Source: Coniferiporia sulphurascens
Taxonomy: Eukaryota > Basidiomycota > Agaricomycetes > Hymenochaetales > Hymenochaetaceae
Direction of reading: 5' to 3'
Length of the DNA stretch: 64,000 nt
NCBI GenBank assembly: GCA_002794785.1
Contig: NBBA01000019.1
Coordinates: 434,001-498,000, forward strand
Shown here: piece by piece, positions 32,561-43,803 of the stretch
Layout of the letters: every line of letters starts with the position of its first letter
Position numbering within the stretch: the stretch's first letter is position 1
Program-made: the position numbers and the translations under genes
The notes under the pieces: generated by a model
Told to the model about the DNA's origin: nothing
The model's database searches: none
Seen by the model: the letters and a program-made list of their open reading frames with translations, nothing else

Positions 32561-34089
32561 CCCGTACGCGTGTATGGTCTCGAGTAGATAAAGGTTAATG
32601 TCCTAGCCGCTTAAAGCTCCTGTAGCACGCAAAGACGATGCTCAAGCTGGTTGGAACCTTATTCGAGTCTTCAATTCCGGTCGTATCACCAATCTGGTCT
32701 GGTGTTTGTCGATCATGACGATCGCCACTTTCGATTCGGCGACACGGCACAACCCTAAGTGTGCCTATGCACAAGTCGCGGCAGCAAATGCCAGCTGAAA
32801 ACGAAATGTATCGCACTCCAGCTATCCAGTGTTGGTCTGAGTAGATCAAAAACATCTTTCAGGCTTCAGATGACAAAGTTCAAAGCAGCACAATTCCCAA
32901 GATAGCTTACAACTGCCATACACAGAAAGACAGAAACCAATATGGTTAGGGTTAGATCCCCAAAGCGACAAAAAGAAGAGAGCCCACCCAGCCCGAGTGG
33001 GCCGAAATGGGACAGGAAAATATTGAGACAGTGCATGAGGCATAAACCCCATACAAACCACAGGCACCCTCTGAGGACAAGGTCGCCGTGCTATGGATGG
33101 TCCCCATGGCCCACCCTCCCAATACATGAAGGGGAAAGCGCCGTCAAGGTAAGTATGAGGTGTTCACACCCTGGGGGGCTGGTTTATATAGGGGCGAGGA
33201 CGCGCGCACGGACCAGTTTCCTCTTTCGGGTCAGTGGTGATGGGCGTCGCTTCGATTAAACTGGACTGGAGTCCTCAAAGCTCAAGGACGGTCTCTTGAA
33301 GTCCTACGTACCGATAGGACATTAACGATAGTCGCTTCCGGGACATGATGACAAAATACCAACGACAAACAGTCAGAGGGCAGCAGCGTCGTCATGCTCA
33401 CTCACTGTGCAACCCCAAACCCCGGAGGTCCAGTTGCGTGCGCGTAGCGAAGCTGAACTTGAAGGAGCGCATGGGGCACGAAGACACAGGTGCCAAGTAT
33501 CTGTCGGTGGTACCGACGAAGCGTTGAGAGTCTCCGATCAAGACCGCGAATGGCGGACTTGCGATACGAACTAAGGCCAGAAGGATGCGGTCTTCGCAAT
33601 GAAAACCGTGTCATCAGCAGAAAATGAAACCTGAAGTCCCCGGCCGGGGCAATGTATGTATCGAATCTCAAGGCACCACCTGTCTTTGTCGGTTATCTAT
33701 CATAGAACTTTGGATCCCGACCTTGGGTCCAAATATTTTTTATCACTTAGCCAGGGAATCCCGTTAAGCCCGTGAACTCCGTGACCTGTCTCTTCAAGGA
33801 AGCCAGCCGATCTAGTCACAGCTCCGCGATTTCCCGCAAAGGTGTTCATCATTCTTTTGTGCAAAAGCTTCCAGGACATCTAACGAGAGCAGGTAGATAC
33901 CTAAGCCATTCAGAAATCCTCACAACTCTTCAGCGTTCCACATCCCGATACACTTCGTTCCATTTCAGTATGATGGAGTCCTCCCTCCTTCTCCCGTAGC
34001 TGAGCCTAGTCCAATCGAGGGCTGGAAGTCGACGGTGGGCTGGGACGGTACCGTCCTTGAAAGCTTCGTCGTTGGTGCCCCTGCTCTTA
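32560..34089 (+). repeat. Inverted copy of the secreted-protein duplication unit
   Basis: Read in reverse, blocks of this segment match the tandem units at 43.5-49 kb. 33960-34089 matches exon 1 of the secreted protein. 33610-33740 matches the upstream block at 45190-45340 and 48040-48170. 33345-33560 matches 45840-46110. 32690-33260 matches 48440-49000, with very high identity in the middle (around 33000-33150 against 48555-48725). Since it holds blocks that units A and B each keep only in part, it may preserve the fullest version of the unit. Boundaries are approximate. Confidence 0.8.
33960..34089 (+). pseudogene. Exon-1 relic of the cysteine-rich secreted protein (copy D)
   Basis: Reads SPVAEPSPIEGWKSTVGWDGTVLES in one frame, matching PVEDWKSAVGWDGVVLES of the intact gene at 49444-50171. 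The signal-peptide codons are degraded, and the copy is cut at 34089 by the palindromic element. No exon 2 was found on the far side of the element. Confidence 0.8.
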
Positions 34090-34555
34090 CAGTGACCCAA
34101 TAAACTGTTGCAATGTTTTGTGGCTTCGGAATAAACCCTCTATATCTCAACAACTATGGTACATAAATACAAACTAAAAATACCTTTGTATTGCATAATG
34201 TGAAAAATTGAGGTAGCTATAGACCTCTCAATCGGGCATAGCATTGCAACAGTTTATTGGGCAGCAAAAATAAAACATAAGAATGTTCTATGTATCCATT
34301 TTTTCATAAACAACTTTTCTGGAAACAAAAGTTGTTTATGAAAAAATGGATATGTAGAACATTCTTATGTTTTATTTTTGCTGCCCAATAAACTGTTGCA
34401 ATGCTATGCCTGATTGAGAGGTCTATAGCTACCTCAATTTTTCACATTATGCAATACAAAGGTATTTTTAGTTTGTATTTATGTACCATAGTTGTTGAGA
34501 TATAGAGGGTTTATTCCGAAGCCACAAAACATTGCAACAGTTTATTGGGTCACTG
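34090..34555. mobile_element. Foldback/MITE-like palindromic element, TA target duplication
   Basis: A 466-bp element made of two 229-bp arms (34090-34318 and 34327-34555) around an 8-base loop (34319-34326). Comparing arms base by base I find three mismatches. The ends are CAGTGACCC...GGGTCACTG, flanked by TA at 34088-34089 and 34556-34557, the signature of Tc1/mariner-type insertion. There is no transposase, so it is non-autonomous. Each arm is itself bounded by CCCAATAAACTGTTGCAATG and its reverse complement (34096-34115 with 34242-34261; 34384-34403 with 34530-34549), a palindrome of palindromes. AT-rich compared with its surroundings. Confidence 0.93.
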
Positions 34556-34557
34556 TA

Positions 34558-35373
34558 TATTGGAGGGAGGGGGAGCAGCAATACTTATGTGAGTGGCATC
34601 AAAATGAGAAAGTTACTGTATTTTGACAACCTAGGTCAGGGGGGAGACAACGGGGGGCGGTCCCTGGGTGCAGTGAAGACAACAGGGAAGCACCCTCTGC
34701 GCATAAGATGAATAACAATGGTGGAGGTGGGCCCCCTGCATGCTAAATGAAAATAATGTCTGGGGCTTGCAGAATACTACTAGGGCGAAGCTACGCAAAT
34801 CAGCTTAGTCTTTCTTGGTTTCTCACGGTGCAGCCGCACTACGCTATCGCTGACGAAGCTAGTTCTTGAGAGCCTACAGCCCAGATATCTGGAGCCTTCG
34901 CCCCCTCTCCCGGTTAATATACGTTGCATTCTCACAAGGTCGTGGGGTGTGGGTGTGAGTGTGGGCGTCGAATCCGTCCGTCCGTGTACTTAAAAATCGA
35001 TAAATTATTGACGGAAAAAAAAGCCTATATCATGATGCCATTTGCACCACCACTAGCTAGGATGTTTAACGTGAATGAGTGGCGACAAGTGTAGGTACAG
35101 TACGTACGTAGATACATAAGGGGGGGGGAAGAAAAATCCAGATGTACCAAAAGAAAGGAAAAGAAAAAGATTAAATCGGTGGGAAGGCAGGAAGGTGAAG
35201 ATGGACCTCGGGAGCGAGAGGATATATTTACACCGAGAAGAAGGGCCGAACGAGGGAAGAGAAGAGCCTAGGCGGGAAACGATAATCTGATAACTGTGCC
35301 GGATATACACCGATCTCCCACAGCCGCAGTAATCTAACAGGGGGCAGGGGGGGCTCCACGCCAAACTTATTTC
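34558..35373. other. Intergenic region, no recognised gene
   Basis: It lies between the palindromic element and the DUF6593 gene. A purine-rich tract (about 35118-35260 on plus) includes a run of nine G. No conserved frame seen. Confidence 0.45.
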
Positions 35374-36158
35374 TCAATCTGCCGAAACCTTGAGCTCGAT
35401 GCGCGGCCGCGAGTCTCGACGTCTCCGTTCGACGAGAAGGTAGCTCACTGCGTTTTGGCAGCGCGGGATAAGCGTCATGTCATCTCTCACAGATATTTAG
35501 ACAGGGTACTGACTGATGAGCGCGTCAAGGGACTCGACGACCTCGGGTTTAATCTCCAGGTACGCATGCTTTGACATGCGAAAGACGAAGAAATGGCGCT
35601 TGTGCGCGTGGTGGACGACCAATGGCTCTTTGTTCTCGCCGTTTGCGCGGATCATCTACGGCGACAGGAGAAACTCAGCTATCCAGAGTGCTGGAGAACT
35701 CCGGCGGTGACTCACCTGCAACTGTCTTCTGTGTGTCTTCCAGCGATACGGGACGCCGGAGTTTCCGCTAAAGACACCTCCACTGCTGACGAAACACTGC
35801 TCAGCCGGGACAAGGGGCACACAACCGACCAACGGGCGAAAACTAAAATAATAATAAAAACTACGTACACTTTCAGTGGCTCCTTCTGCAGCCAATCATA
35901 TGCAGGCACCCACTCGGCGTCCTGGCCGCCAAAACGCACGCGCGGCTCCTTGCCGGGCTGGCGCTCGAGTTCCGCGATGGTCACCATCTCCTGCGTGTCC
36001 GTGTCGAGCTTGCGGATCTTCGTGATGTGCGGGTGCCAGAAGCGCGTGACGATTTCGTAGTAGAGCGTGTCGTTGTCGACGGAGATGGTCGTGTTCCGCA
36101 GCGAGTTTGTCGTGAGCACCATCTTGTGCGGCGGGTCGGCCTTCTTCGGGGGCGGCAT
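35374..36158 (-). CDS. DUF6593 protein
   Basis: A small basidiomycete-type protein of unknown function. Four exons: the first from 36158 reads MPPPKKADPPHKMVLTTNS, LRNTTISVDNDTLYYEIVTR and ends at PLK. The second is SGGVFSGNSGVPYRWKTHRR QLQ. The third starts at MIRANGENKEPLVVHHAHKR and ends SLDALI. The last reads MSYLLVERRRRDSRPRIELK VSAD-stop. The family pattern is present: an N-terminal beta segment, a W-containing YRWK strand, a central basic YLEI strand and a final SYLLVERRRR. About 220 aa, no signal peptide or membrane helix. The fold is thought to be tubby-like in related families; function cannot be inferred. Confidence 0.82.
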
Positions 36159-37308
36159 CGCGGGCAGGCGCTGACGGCGGGGGGACGGTTAGGAGGAGGA
36201 GGGAGGGGAAGAGCACACGCAGGTTTAGATAGAAGGGGAGCCTGTTTCGCTTGAGTTTCGGTCTTATAGCACACAGGGAACGTATCCATTCCGGTCCCAC
36301 AGCAGCAAGGATTGGTCGGGCGTCCCCACGGTGTGCACGGACGGTCCGGACAGCGTCTGGGAACGCACAGCCGTGCATGCCAGACGCCAGCCGTAGCACA
36401 GGAGAGCTGAAGGATCACGTAAACTGCGGATGCGCACGGTGGGTATCGTCCAGTGCGAGCGTGTGCGGGGCGCCACCGTAGATGACCGAATTGCGCGGCT
36501 GCGATTGGTTCCGCGTACTGCAGAGTCTCTGTGCGGTGGGATCGCGGAACGCGGGCTTGGCACCTTTCTTGAGCCCGTTGATGCTCCTTCTGCCTGCTGG
36601 CCCTATGGGTGAATTTGGAGGGATACTTTCGCTAGGTTGCGTGCTGGAAGAGACATGCTAGCGTTCAGAGCGACCGTGGGCGGCTGGAGACGGAGGTAAC
36701 TGGTTCTCACGAGTACTGTAGTTAGTGCCAGTACTAGTCATTAGTACGAATGCGCTTGTGGACTCGTCGCTCGTCGCTGGCACCCACCAGCGGCGGAGAC
36801 ACATAACGATATCCTTATCGCTGGTTGCCCGTCTGCGTCCTGTAGATGATCACGAAGAGCATGATCGAAACAGGGCGACTCCTTGCAAGAGACAAGGGGT
36901 GGCGGGTGTTGCCTGTTTGGGGGCCGTGACTCTGTATCCGTTCCCGCCGCCCTGCGGCAGCCTCAGGTCGAGTGCTGCACTCGACGCAAACATTTTCGTT
37001 TTTCTCGGGCGAGCGGAAGGCGTATCTCACACACGACGCCGTCCATCGTCGTCTACCCATTTGTGCAGCACGACGGGAGCCCCCCGTTGCTGTACGACAA
37101 ATCGATCACAAGAACAAGAGCCAGTGTCCGGCTGGCACGCCTCTCACCTCGCACGCAGCACGCGGCGCCCGCAGCATTAGTATAAGTACAACCCGCTCGT
37201 CGCGCGGGGGCGCCTTTTCAGCGCCAGCGTACCCTTGCACCCCGCACACCCCAACATTCCATGCTGCTCGCCCCCTCACCTCTGCGCACCGTGTCTACCA
37301 CTAGTACT
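36159..37308. other. Divergent intergenic region
   Basis: GC-rich upstream region shared by the DUF6593 gene and SEC2. Several unsupported frames occur on both strands. ATATCC at about 36810 and a TATAAGTAC at 37180-37190 (about 120 bases before the SEC2 start) could be promoter elements. Confidence 0.45.
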
Positions 37309-38807
37309 ATGAGCGGGAGGTCCGCACCGCAGCGCTCCGACAGCCTGCGCAACGCCGCTGAGGACGCGCTCCTCGCCGCCCTCCATGATGAGATGCACGA
37401 TATGCGCCGCGTGCGCGCGTATGGCGAGGAGAACGACTTGAAGGAGGCGCTCGGGCGGACTATCGCACGCGTCGAGGAGCTGGTGGGCCTTTCCATTATT
37501 CCTTCGTATGCGGAAAATCGACTGCTGACCCTGTGTGCCCCTTGTGCAGAGTACGCTGCTCACACAGGCACACAAGACGCAGGCAGAACTCGAGACGAAC
37601 CTCAAGCTCGCACGCTCAAATTTACAACTCGCACTCGCGAACAACGAGATGCTCGAGGAGGCGCTCAAGCGCGAGAGCATACTGGGCAGCAAAGACATTG
37701 GCTGGCGGCGCCGAAGCGACCGCCCCGAGTCGCGGCAGGGCTTCCAAAAGGAGCCAGCGTCCGCATCGGCGGACTCGCGCCCGTCGTCGCGCCGCGGCTC
37801 GGCGTCCGCGGTCCCCCCGACACCGACGAGTGACCCGCCGTCCACGCCAGCGTCGCCCGTCTCGAAGCCCCCTAGGTCCCCGCCGCCGCCCGTCGTGCAG
37901 GACACGCGCTTTTTCCGTTTCCGCTTCGGGTCGTCCTCGCCGTCGACGAGTCCCAACCCGGGTGCATCGGCTGCACGTGCGCGGACGCCGCCGCTGCACA
38001 AGCCGGGCTCGGACCCGAGCCATCTGACGAGTGCGTCGCTGCCGAGTCTTGTAGCGATCGCGACCAAGCGTGAGGAGGAGCTTGTTGCGGAGCTTGAGGC
38101 GGAGCGTGCGAAGTACTTGAAGGTGAGCACGGAGAAGAGTACGCTGGAGCAGGAGATCGAGAGTCTGAGTCAGGCGCTGTTCGAGGAGGTAAGTGGGAGA
38201 CTGGTGTGATATTATATGCATGGTGTCTAAGCTTATTTGCTACTAGGCGAATAAGATGGTCGCGCACGAGCGCATAAAGTGCGCAGAGATCATAGAGGAG
38301 CTGCGGCAGGTGCGGCAGGAGAAAGAGGCGATGAAGAGCGCGATGCGCGTTATAGAGCAGGAGAACATGCGTCTCAGGAGCCCCGTGTTGCCGGGGGCCA
38401 CTGTTGTGGACGACACGACTCCGCGCGAGTCACGGCCGGGGTCGCGAGTGGGTGTGGTGCGAAGTTTCGTTGCGATGCGAAGTCCGAGTCCTGGTGCCGG
38501 GACATCCGAAGCAGGATCGTCCTCGCGGGGACGGACGCAATCGCGCTCGCGCTCGGCGTCGCCGTCCTCGACGCACGGGTGTCGAGAGAAATCGAGCTCA
38601 TCAGAGCGAGGGTGGGCATCGCCGGAGCCTGACTTCGAGGGCGGGGCTGAGGCCGAGATCGGGGGCGACGCAGACGCAGACAAAAAAAAGAAAGAAGAGG
38701 CACCGTCCAAAGTCGAGCTCCACGAACGTGAGGAGGCGGGGCACGAGGCTGGGCCATTCTCGCCGCTACCTAGTATGCCTGTGGAGGAGTCTCCGTGGGC
38801 ACGGTAG
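37309..38807 (+). CDS. SEC2: Sec2-type Rab guanine nucleotide exchange factor
   Basis: Activates the exocytic Rab Sec4 on secretory vesicles. Exons 37309-37482, 37550-38188 and 38247-38807 join in phase 0, giving 457 aa. The start MSGRSAPQRSDSLRNAAEDA follows a possible upstream in-frame ATG at 37261. Coiled coil from about residue 20 to 105 (TQAELETNLKLARSNLQLAL). A Ser/Pro-rich linker follows. The diagnostic Sec2/Rabin GEF coil comes next: KSTLEQEIESLSQALFEE then ANKMVAHERIKCAEIIEELR, with the exon junction at EE/AN. The C-terminal third is disordered and Ser/Arg/Glu-rich. The linker inserted between the two coil parts is longer than I would expect from yeast Sec2. Confidence 0.85.
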
Positions 38808-39891
38808 CCGAGCTGGTCATTAACTTTCTTCTCTCCTCGTTTCTGTGGTTTAGGGGTGCGCGTGCGATTCGCTGGGCGACTCTGTTTTTCTCTGTACATT
38901 TCTACTTTGACTTTGGCTACCTAATTAAATTATGATTTTTCCGGAACCAAAATTGGCACGATAAGGCCGAGCTTAAAGCCGGAGTTTTCCGTCAGGGCCG
39001 GACCGAGGATCAGCGTGTTTGGCAGGGACGGATGAACATAAACGGGCGCACACCCGAAAGGGGAAGGAGGGACACCATAAAAGGAGAAAATGACTATTTT
39101 GGACTATCAATGCAAATTAGGTCGAGACCGAGACGAACGCGTGGCTGAAAGTGGGGTGCACGGAGGGATTACGTGACCACGCTGAGTCTGGACCTTCTGC
39201 GGTGATTCACAGGCCTACCTCAGCATAGCGTCGCCCGCCAGGCGCAGTATCTCGGCCAATAATAACAAGTTCGCTTTTCGCCCTTCTCCTTTCTGTCCTT
39301 GTTTCTTCCCTTCGCTCTCCCACCCGGTCAGCGCCGTTCGCTCCAGCCCCCGCGCCGTGGGCTTCGCTAGTAGATCCCCCTATCCGCCTCTAATACAAAC
39401 GGATTTTCGGGGTCGGTTCTCCTTCTCTTCCCCCTCCCCTGTCCCCCTGCGAGATAGTTGAAAGTGCAGTGCTCTCCCTGGGGAAAATACACACGCAGCC
39501 GCACGCCCACCTCATGCCCCAGGCTGCGCCCCGCATAAAGCACCAGCACCAGCGCACATTCGTGTTCTCTGCGGATTTTCACCCCCGCGCGAACTGCCCC
39601 TGCTCCTTCCCTACGCGAGCCCGTGCACACACGTGCGCCCACCTGCGCCCACATACTCGTCTATCGCGCCACCGCGACAGCCACAATCGTCTTGCCCGTG
39701 CGCGGCTCTCGTCTGCGCAGTTCGCAGCACACGCGTACGCACCCCCCGTGCAGGCGTATACGTTCGGCGACCGACTCTCTGCGCCATTCTATACCCGAAC
39801 GTTCTTCCAGTGCGACGACCCTGTAAGTCCCAGCCCAAGTCCCGGTCGGAGTCTCAGTCGGAGTCAGAGTCGGAGTAGCAGCATCGCTATA
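38808..39891. other. Intergenic region with a pyrimidine-rich leader
   Basis: No domain found. A GC-rich, C/T-rich stretch (39270-39480) probably belongs to the leader of the next gene. The frame of that gene is open upstream to 39469, with an in-frame ATG at 39514, but the translated sequence is low complexity (His, Arg, Ala). Confidence 0.45.
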
Positions 39892-41712
39892 ATGTCCGAG
39901 TCGTCGTCAAACAGCGTGATGTCGTCGCCGGCGCTGTCGCAGTGCGTGACGCCCGCCGCGGACGCCTTTGTGGCCGCGCCCTCAGTGCAGGTACGGACGG
40001 CGAGCGGGTACCCGTTCCCGCTCGGGCTGGACTCGCGGGCGGCGTCGCCTACTGACGAGAAAAAGCATGTGCGGACTCGGAAGGGGGAGGTCAGACGGCG
40101 GCTGAAGCGAGCCGGGAGAGCGGGAGAAGCCGAAGAAGCGGATCAGCGCCGAGAATCCGGGAGGGAGAGAGGGCCCGGAGGGGTCACGGGCGGGTCCATG
40201 GACGTGGACGTGGGCCGAGGCCGAACCAGAGCTCCGTCGTCGCCCCCCTCATCTTGTCCTTCCACTACTTCCTCCACCTCTCCGCTCCTCCTGTCTGCCA
40301 GCTACTCTCCGCCCCAATCTCCCTCCCTTCCCTCCTCCCCCTCCTCCTTCTCCTTGACCATCGACCACGATCTCGTCCTCCGCCCTCAAACCGCGGGTCC
40401 TCCTCAGACTCTGCGTCCCCGACGCTCCTCCACTGCAGCGCAGTCTCTGCCTGCACCCACACGCACGCTTCGTCCGCGCAGCGCCAGCCTTCCTGGTATG
40501 CGTTCGTCCCATGCAGCATCACCGTCTCCCTTCCCATCACCGTCTCCGCCCCGACCCGACCTCGATTTGGGGCTAGAGTCGACCACGCCACCCCCACCAG
40601 CACCGTCACCGATGACGACGAAAGTCTTTGCCCTCCCGCACCCCCGGCAGACCCGGAGTACCAGCCGTGGTCGTGGACGTGGCATGAACACTAATTCCAG
40701 AACTAGAGCCAAGGTCAGGGCGGAAGGCCAACCCGGAGCTGGTCTCGAGTACGGCGTCGGAGGTGCATCCGGGGCGTACGGCGACTCCCAGATGGCGTTC
40801 GTACTTGCTGCATCAGCTGCACTCGCATCGGTTGGGACAGGCTTCGGGACATTTGCGTCGTCCGCTGAGGCTACCCCGTCATCCCGCACGTCTTCGCGCC
40901 CCCCGAGCCTCTCCTCGCAGCAGCGCGAGACGAGGCGCGCGCGATCCAAGTCCGTATCCAAGTCCAAGTCGCGTATGGGCACGCGCCCGAAGTCTCGCTC
41001 ACGGAAGCGCCCGCGGACGCGGGTTGTGATAGTCGCAGCGGAGACACCAGCGGGACGCTACGACCCGCCGCCGCGCGGCACGTTCCGTACCTCGCGTGCA
41101 CGCTACTTGCGTTCGGAGCTTCCTGACGCGAGTGTGTTGGGATGGGGCGCTGCGCTTGCGCGTGGCGAGGGGTGGGCGCGGCTGCTCGGTGAAGGTGAGG
41201 GCACTCCCGCGATCCTGATGTCGCCTGGCATGGGGGAGACACGTGGTGAGGCCGAGACAATTCCGCCCCCGCCATCTGCTTCTTCGGCTTCGACCCCAGT
41301 ACTCTCTCCACCCACTCAATCGCCCCAGCCTCTCCTGGCCCCCGGTGCCAAGACTGGCTTTCCGTTCCCTCTCGATCTGGACCCTGCCTCTCCTTATGCG
41401 CGGTATGCGTACACACTCAGCCCTGCGCCCGTTGTTCTCGGTATAGCCGAGTTCGATCTATTCAGCGCAGCACGTGCACGAGCTGCTGCTACGGACGAGC
41501 GTGATGAGTGCTGGCGCGCACGACTTGAGGCCGGTGCGGACGCAGATGCAAGCGCGGGCGCAGGTGCGGGCACGATGGTAGGGATCATCCCGGGCTGGGT
41601 GCGCAGCGCCGCAGCGCCCCCGCCACCGAGCGTTCGGCGCTGGCTGCGGGAAGCTCAAGAGAGACGAGAGGGGCGCGCGGAGGTGGGGACGATTGAGGAG
41701 ATTCGGGACTAG
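39892..41712 (+). CDS. Long disordered protein of unknown function
   Basis: A single open frame; 606 aa from the ATG at 39892 (MSESSSNSVMSSPALSQ). It is dominated by Ser, Pro, Arg and Ala, with basic patches (KSVSKSKSRMGTRPKSRSRK). Two short hydrophobic motifs repeat: SGYPFPLGLD near residue 40 and TGFPFPLDLDPASPYARYAY near residue 490. The C-terminal 110 residues look more ordered (PVVLGIAEFDLFSAARARA, WVRSAAAPPPPSVRRWLREA). No catalytic domain, signal peptide or membrane segment. The frame stays open upstream, so translation could start at 39514. It may be a nuclear or scaffold protein, but nothing in the sequence proves this. Confidence 0.6.
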   Translation: MSESSSNSVMSSPALSQCVTPAADAFVAAPSVQVRTASGYPFPLGLDSRAASPTDEKKHVRTRKGEVRRRLKRAGRAGEAEEADQRRESGRERGPGGVTGGSMDVDVGRGRTRAPSSPPSSCPSTTSSTSPLLLSASYSPPQSPSLPSSPSSFSLTIDHDLVLRPQTAGPPQTLRPRRSSTAAQSLPAPTRTLRPRSASLPGMRSSHAASPSPFPSPSPPRPDLDLGLESTTPPPPAPSPMTTKVFALPHPRQTRSTSRGRGRGMNTNSRTRAKVRAEGQPGAGLEYGVGGASGAYGDSQMAFVLAASAALASVGTGFGTFASSAEATPSSRTSSRPPSLSSQQRETRRARSKSVSKSKSRMGTRPKSRSRKRPRTRVVIVAAETPAGRYDPPPRGTFRTSRARYLRSELPDASVLGWGAALARGEGWARLLGEGEGTPAILMSPGMGETRGEAETIPPPPSASSASTPVLSPPTQSPQPLLAPGAKTGFPFPLDLDPASPYARYAYTLSPAPVVLGIAEFDLFSAARARAAATDERDECWRARLEAGADADASAGAGAGTMVGIIPGWVRSAAAPPPPSVRRWLREAQERREGRAEVGTIEEIRD

Positions 41713-43460
41713 GGGGCCTCTACCCCTCTTCCCCTTTTCATCACCTCTCACCCGCACGGTGGGGAAAATAAAAGTACGCAACTGAGAGAAGAGGCGGAAT
41801 GATTGCACATTAGTTCGATTTTCTTGGTCTACTCATTTCTCGATCTCTTTTCTTCGATACTTAACGAAAATCCATCCGTTATTTTTTCTTTCAGCTTTTG
41901 TTGTCCGCTCGCCTTGCTTTCTCTGCTCACGGTTCTTGTAACCTCTACGACACGTCTCGTCTTTGTCCTCATCCTCGTTCTCATCCTCATCCTTGTTCTC
42001 GTCCACCCCCTATCCTCATCCACGTTCTCGATCTCGATCTCACTCCTTATCGCCGTCCTCGTTTCGCTGATGCCGCTTCTCACGCTCATGCTCTCACTCA
42101 TGCCCCGACGAATAAACCGCAATTTCCAGTAAACGTCGCCATTCCCTTTCTCTCTCCCTCTGCCCATGCCTATATTTTCCGCCTTCCTCCGTCCCTGCTC
42201 TTCCCTGCCCCTCCCGCTCCATCCTCTGTTCCTCTCGCACCCCCAGACTTTGACTTGTTAATCGATGCGCCCCGCAGTGCGGGTAAGCACCGTGTACACT
42301 AAACCCATACTTCCCCCCATGTCATCCCATCTAGTGCATGTTTTTTTTCCTGTCTCGACCTCTCCTCTCTGACTCATCTCATCCGACTTCTTGTTCTCGT
42401 GATCCGGACTTTTTCCTTCTTTTTTCTTATAATCACATCGTCTTGTGTCGCATGCTCGTAGTTCCCGTTCCGTTTTCTGTACCATACGCATGTGTTCCCC
42501 GCCTCGTCTCGTCTCGTGTCCTGCGTCCTGTATCCCCCGCACTTTGTCCCCCTTTCTCCTCCCGCCTCCTGTCTGCCTGTCTCCTGTTTTATCATGGTCC
42601 GCCTGGTTACTCAGCACATCACAATTGCACAATTTGACTTATAACTGGCATGCGCCCGTCCCCGTTTTCCGTTTTTAGTTTTCACGCTACCCCTAATGCC
42701 GATACTGATACTTAGCACTGTCATGTACCTAGCTGTAGCCCGAGTCCTCCTTTTATTTTTACTTAATTATTCGTTTTTTCCCTCTTATGCATAAGTTTCC
42801 GAACTCGAGGTTTGGTTTTTGGCTTGGCACGTGAGTCATCGAGGGGTGAGTCATCGGGGGGTCGGGTCGGGGTGACTAATTGGGTTGAAAACACGTGCCA
42901 ATGCTTGGAATGATCAATGGCACTCCTGCCCCTGGGCCTTACACTGATGATTAATCCCTCCCCCTTCCCGGACCTCGGAGTCGGAGTCCGGTTCCGGAGT
43001 CCAAGTTTCTTCCCGCGTTTCTTTAATTGATACACTTACGTTAATAATAATAAACGTATCCGTCTACTGTTGTTCCGGGAATAGGAATATTAACTTGAAT
43101 AGGGGTTCGGGACTTCTGGCTGGGTGCCGGTGCCGGTTGTGTCGGTGTTTCGGTGTTTCGGTGCTGATTTAGGGTTTTTTTTTCTTTTCGAAATGAGGAA
43201 CATGGTATCATACATTGCATATGCGTATAATCGACGATTAATGTTTGTGTCTGTGTCTGTGTCTGTGTCTGGTTCAATCGTATTGCAGTGATTCAAGTTA
43301 CTCGTGCGCCTAAACTTAATCTCTGAGGCTGCCTCCGAATCCGAACCCGGAATCCGGCCCCCACGTTCGGCGGCGTCGTCTCCCCTCTCCTGCTTCGTAC
43401 AGACTATATAGCATATGGGCGAGCTGGGTAACTTGAAGGTGTGCACGCGATAGGAATAGG
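41713..43460. other. Gene-free pyrimidine-rich stretch
   Basis: From about 41820 to 42640 the plus strand is very C/T-rich, so open frames there are composition artefacts. No domain was found on either strand. It may be long 3' untranslated sequence of the upstream gene or spacer before the duplicated units. Confidence 0.5.
43247..43270 (+). repeat. GTGTCT microsatellite, four units
   Basis: Four exact GTGTCT copies in a row, a simple repeat with no evident role. Confidence 0.9.
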
Positions 43461-43803
43461 CAGGCCACTGCTTGTCTGGGTCTTCTTGCATGCACATTGG
43501 GTCGCCCATCGTGCTGCACGTAACACTCCGGCTCATTCGTGTATGGAACAGGGTCAGGGGAACGCCTTTCATCTTTTCTTTCCAATAAGCATCTGTTCAA
43601 CCCCATTTTCCTAAAATTGCACTGACTCGGAACAAAAACTACATAAGACAGCAGCAGGATCACATATTCCTTACTACTACAAATTCAAGCACCCCCAAGC
43701 GATGTCCTCCCTTCCAAAAACAAAACCACATCCATGTGCTGCGTTCTTCCCAATTATTAAAGATTGACCTTAACCCTTAATGAATTGCTGTTCATGATCA
43801 TCA

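Noticed and set aside
32942..33259. 105-aa plus-strand protein in the inverted copy
   Set aside because: The same block is open on the opposite strand too and belongs to no known family; described as a conserved block, not as a gene.
34090..34555. Long hairpin as a terminator or small-RNA precursor gene
   Set aside because: TA duplication and transposon-like ends show an inserted element; transcription into a hairpin remains possible but has no direct support.
37276..38130. 284-aa minus-strand frame opposite SEC2
   Set aside because: High-GC third positions of SEC2 keep the antisense frame open; the plus strand has the Sec2 coil and matching splice sites.
41803..42637. Plus and minus frames in the C/T-rich tract
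   Set aside because: Simple composition explains them; translation is Leu/Ser/Pro or Arg/Lys/Glu monotone without any domain.
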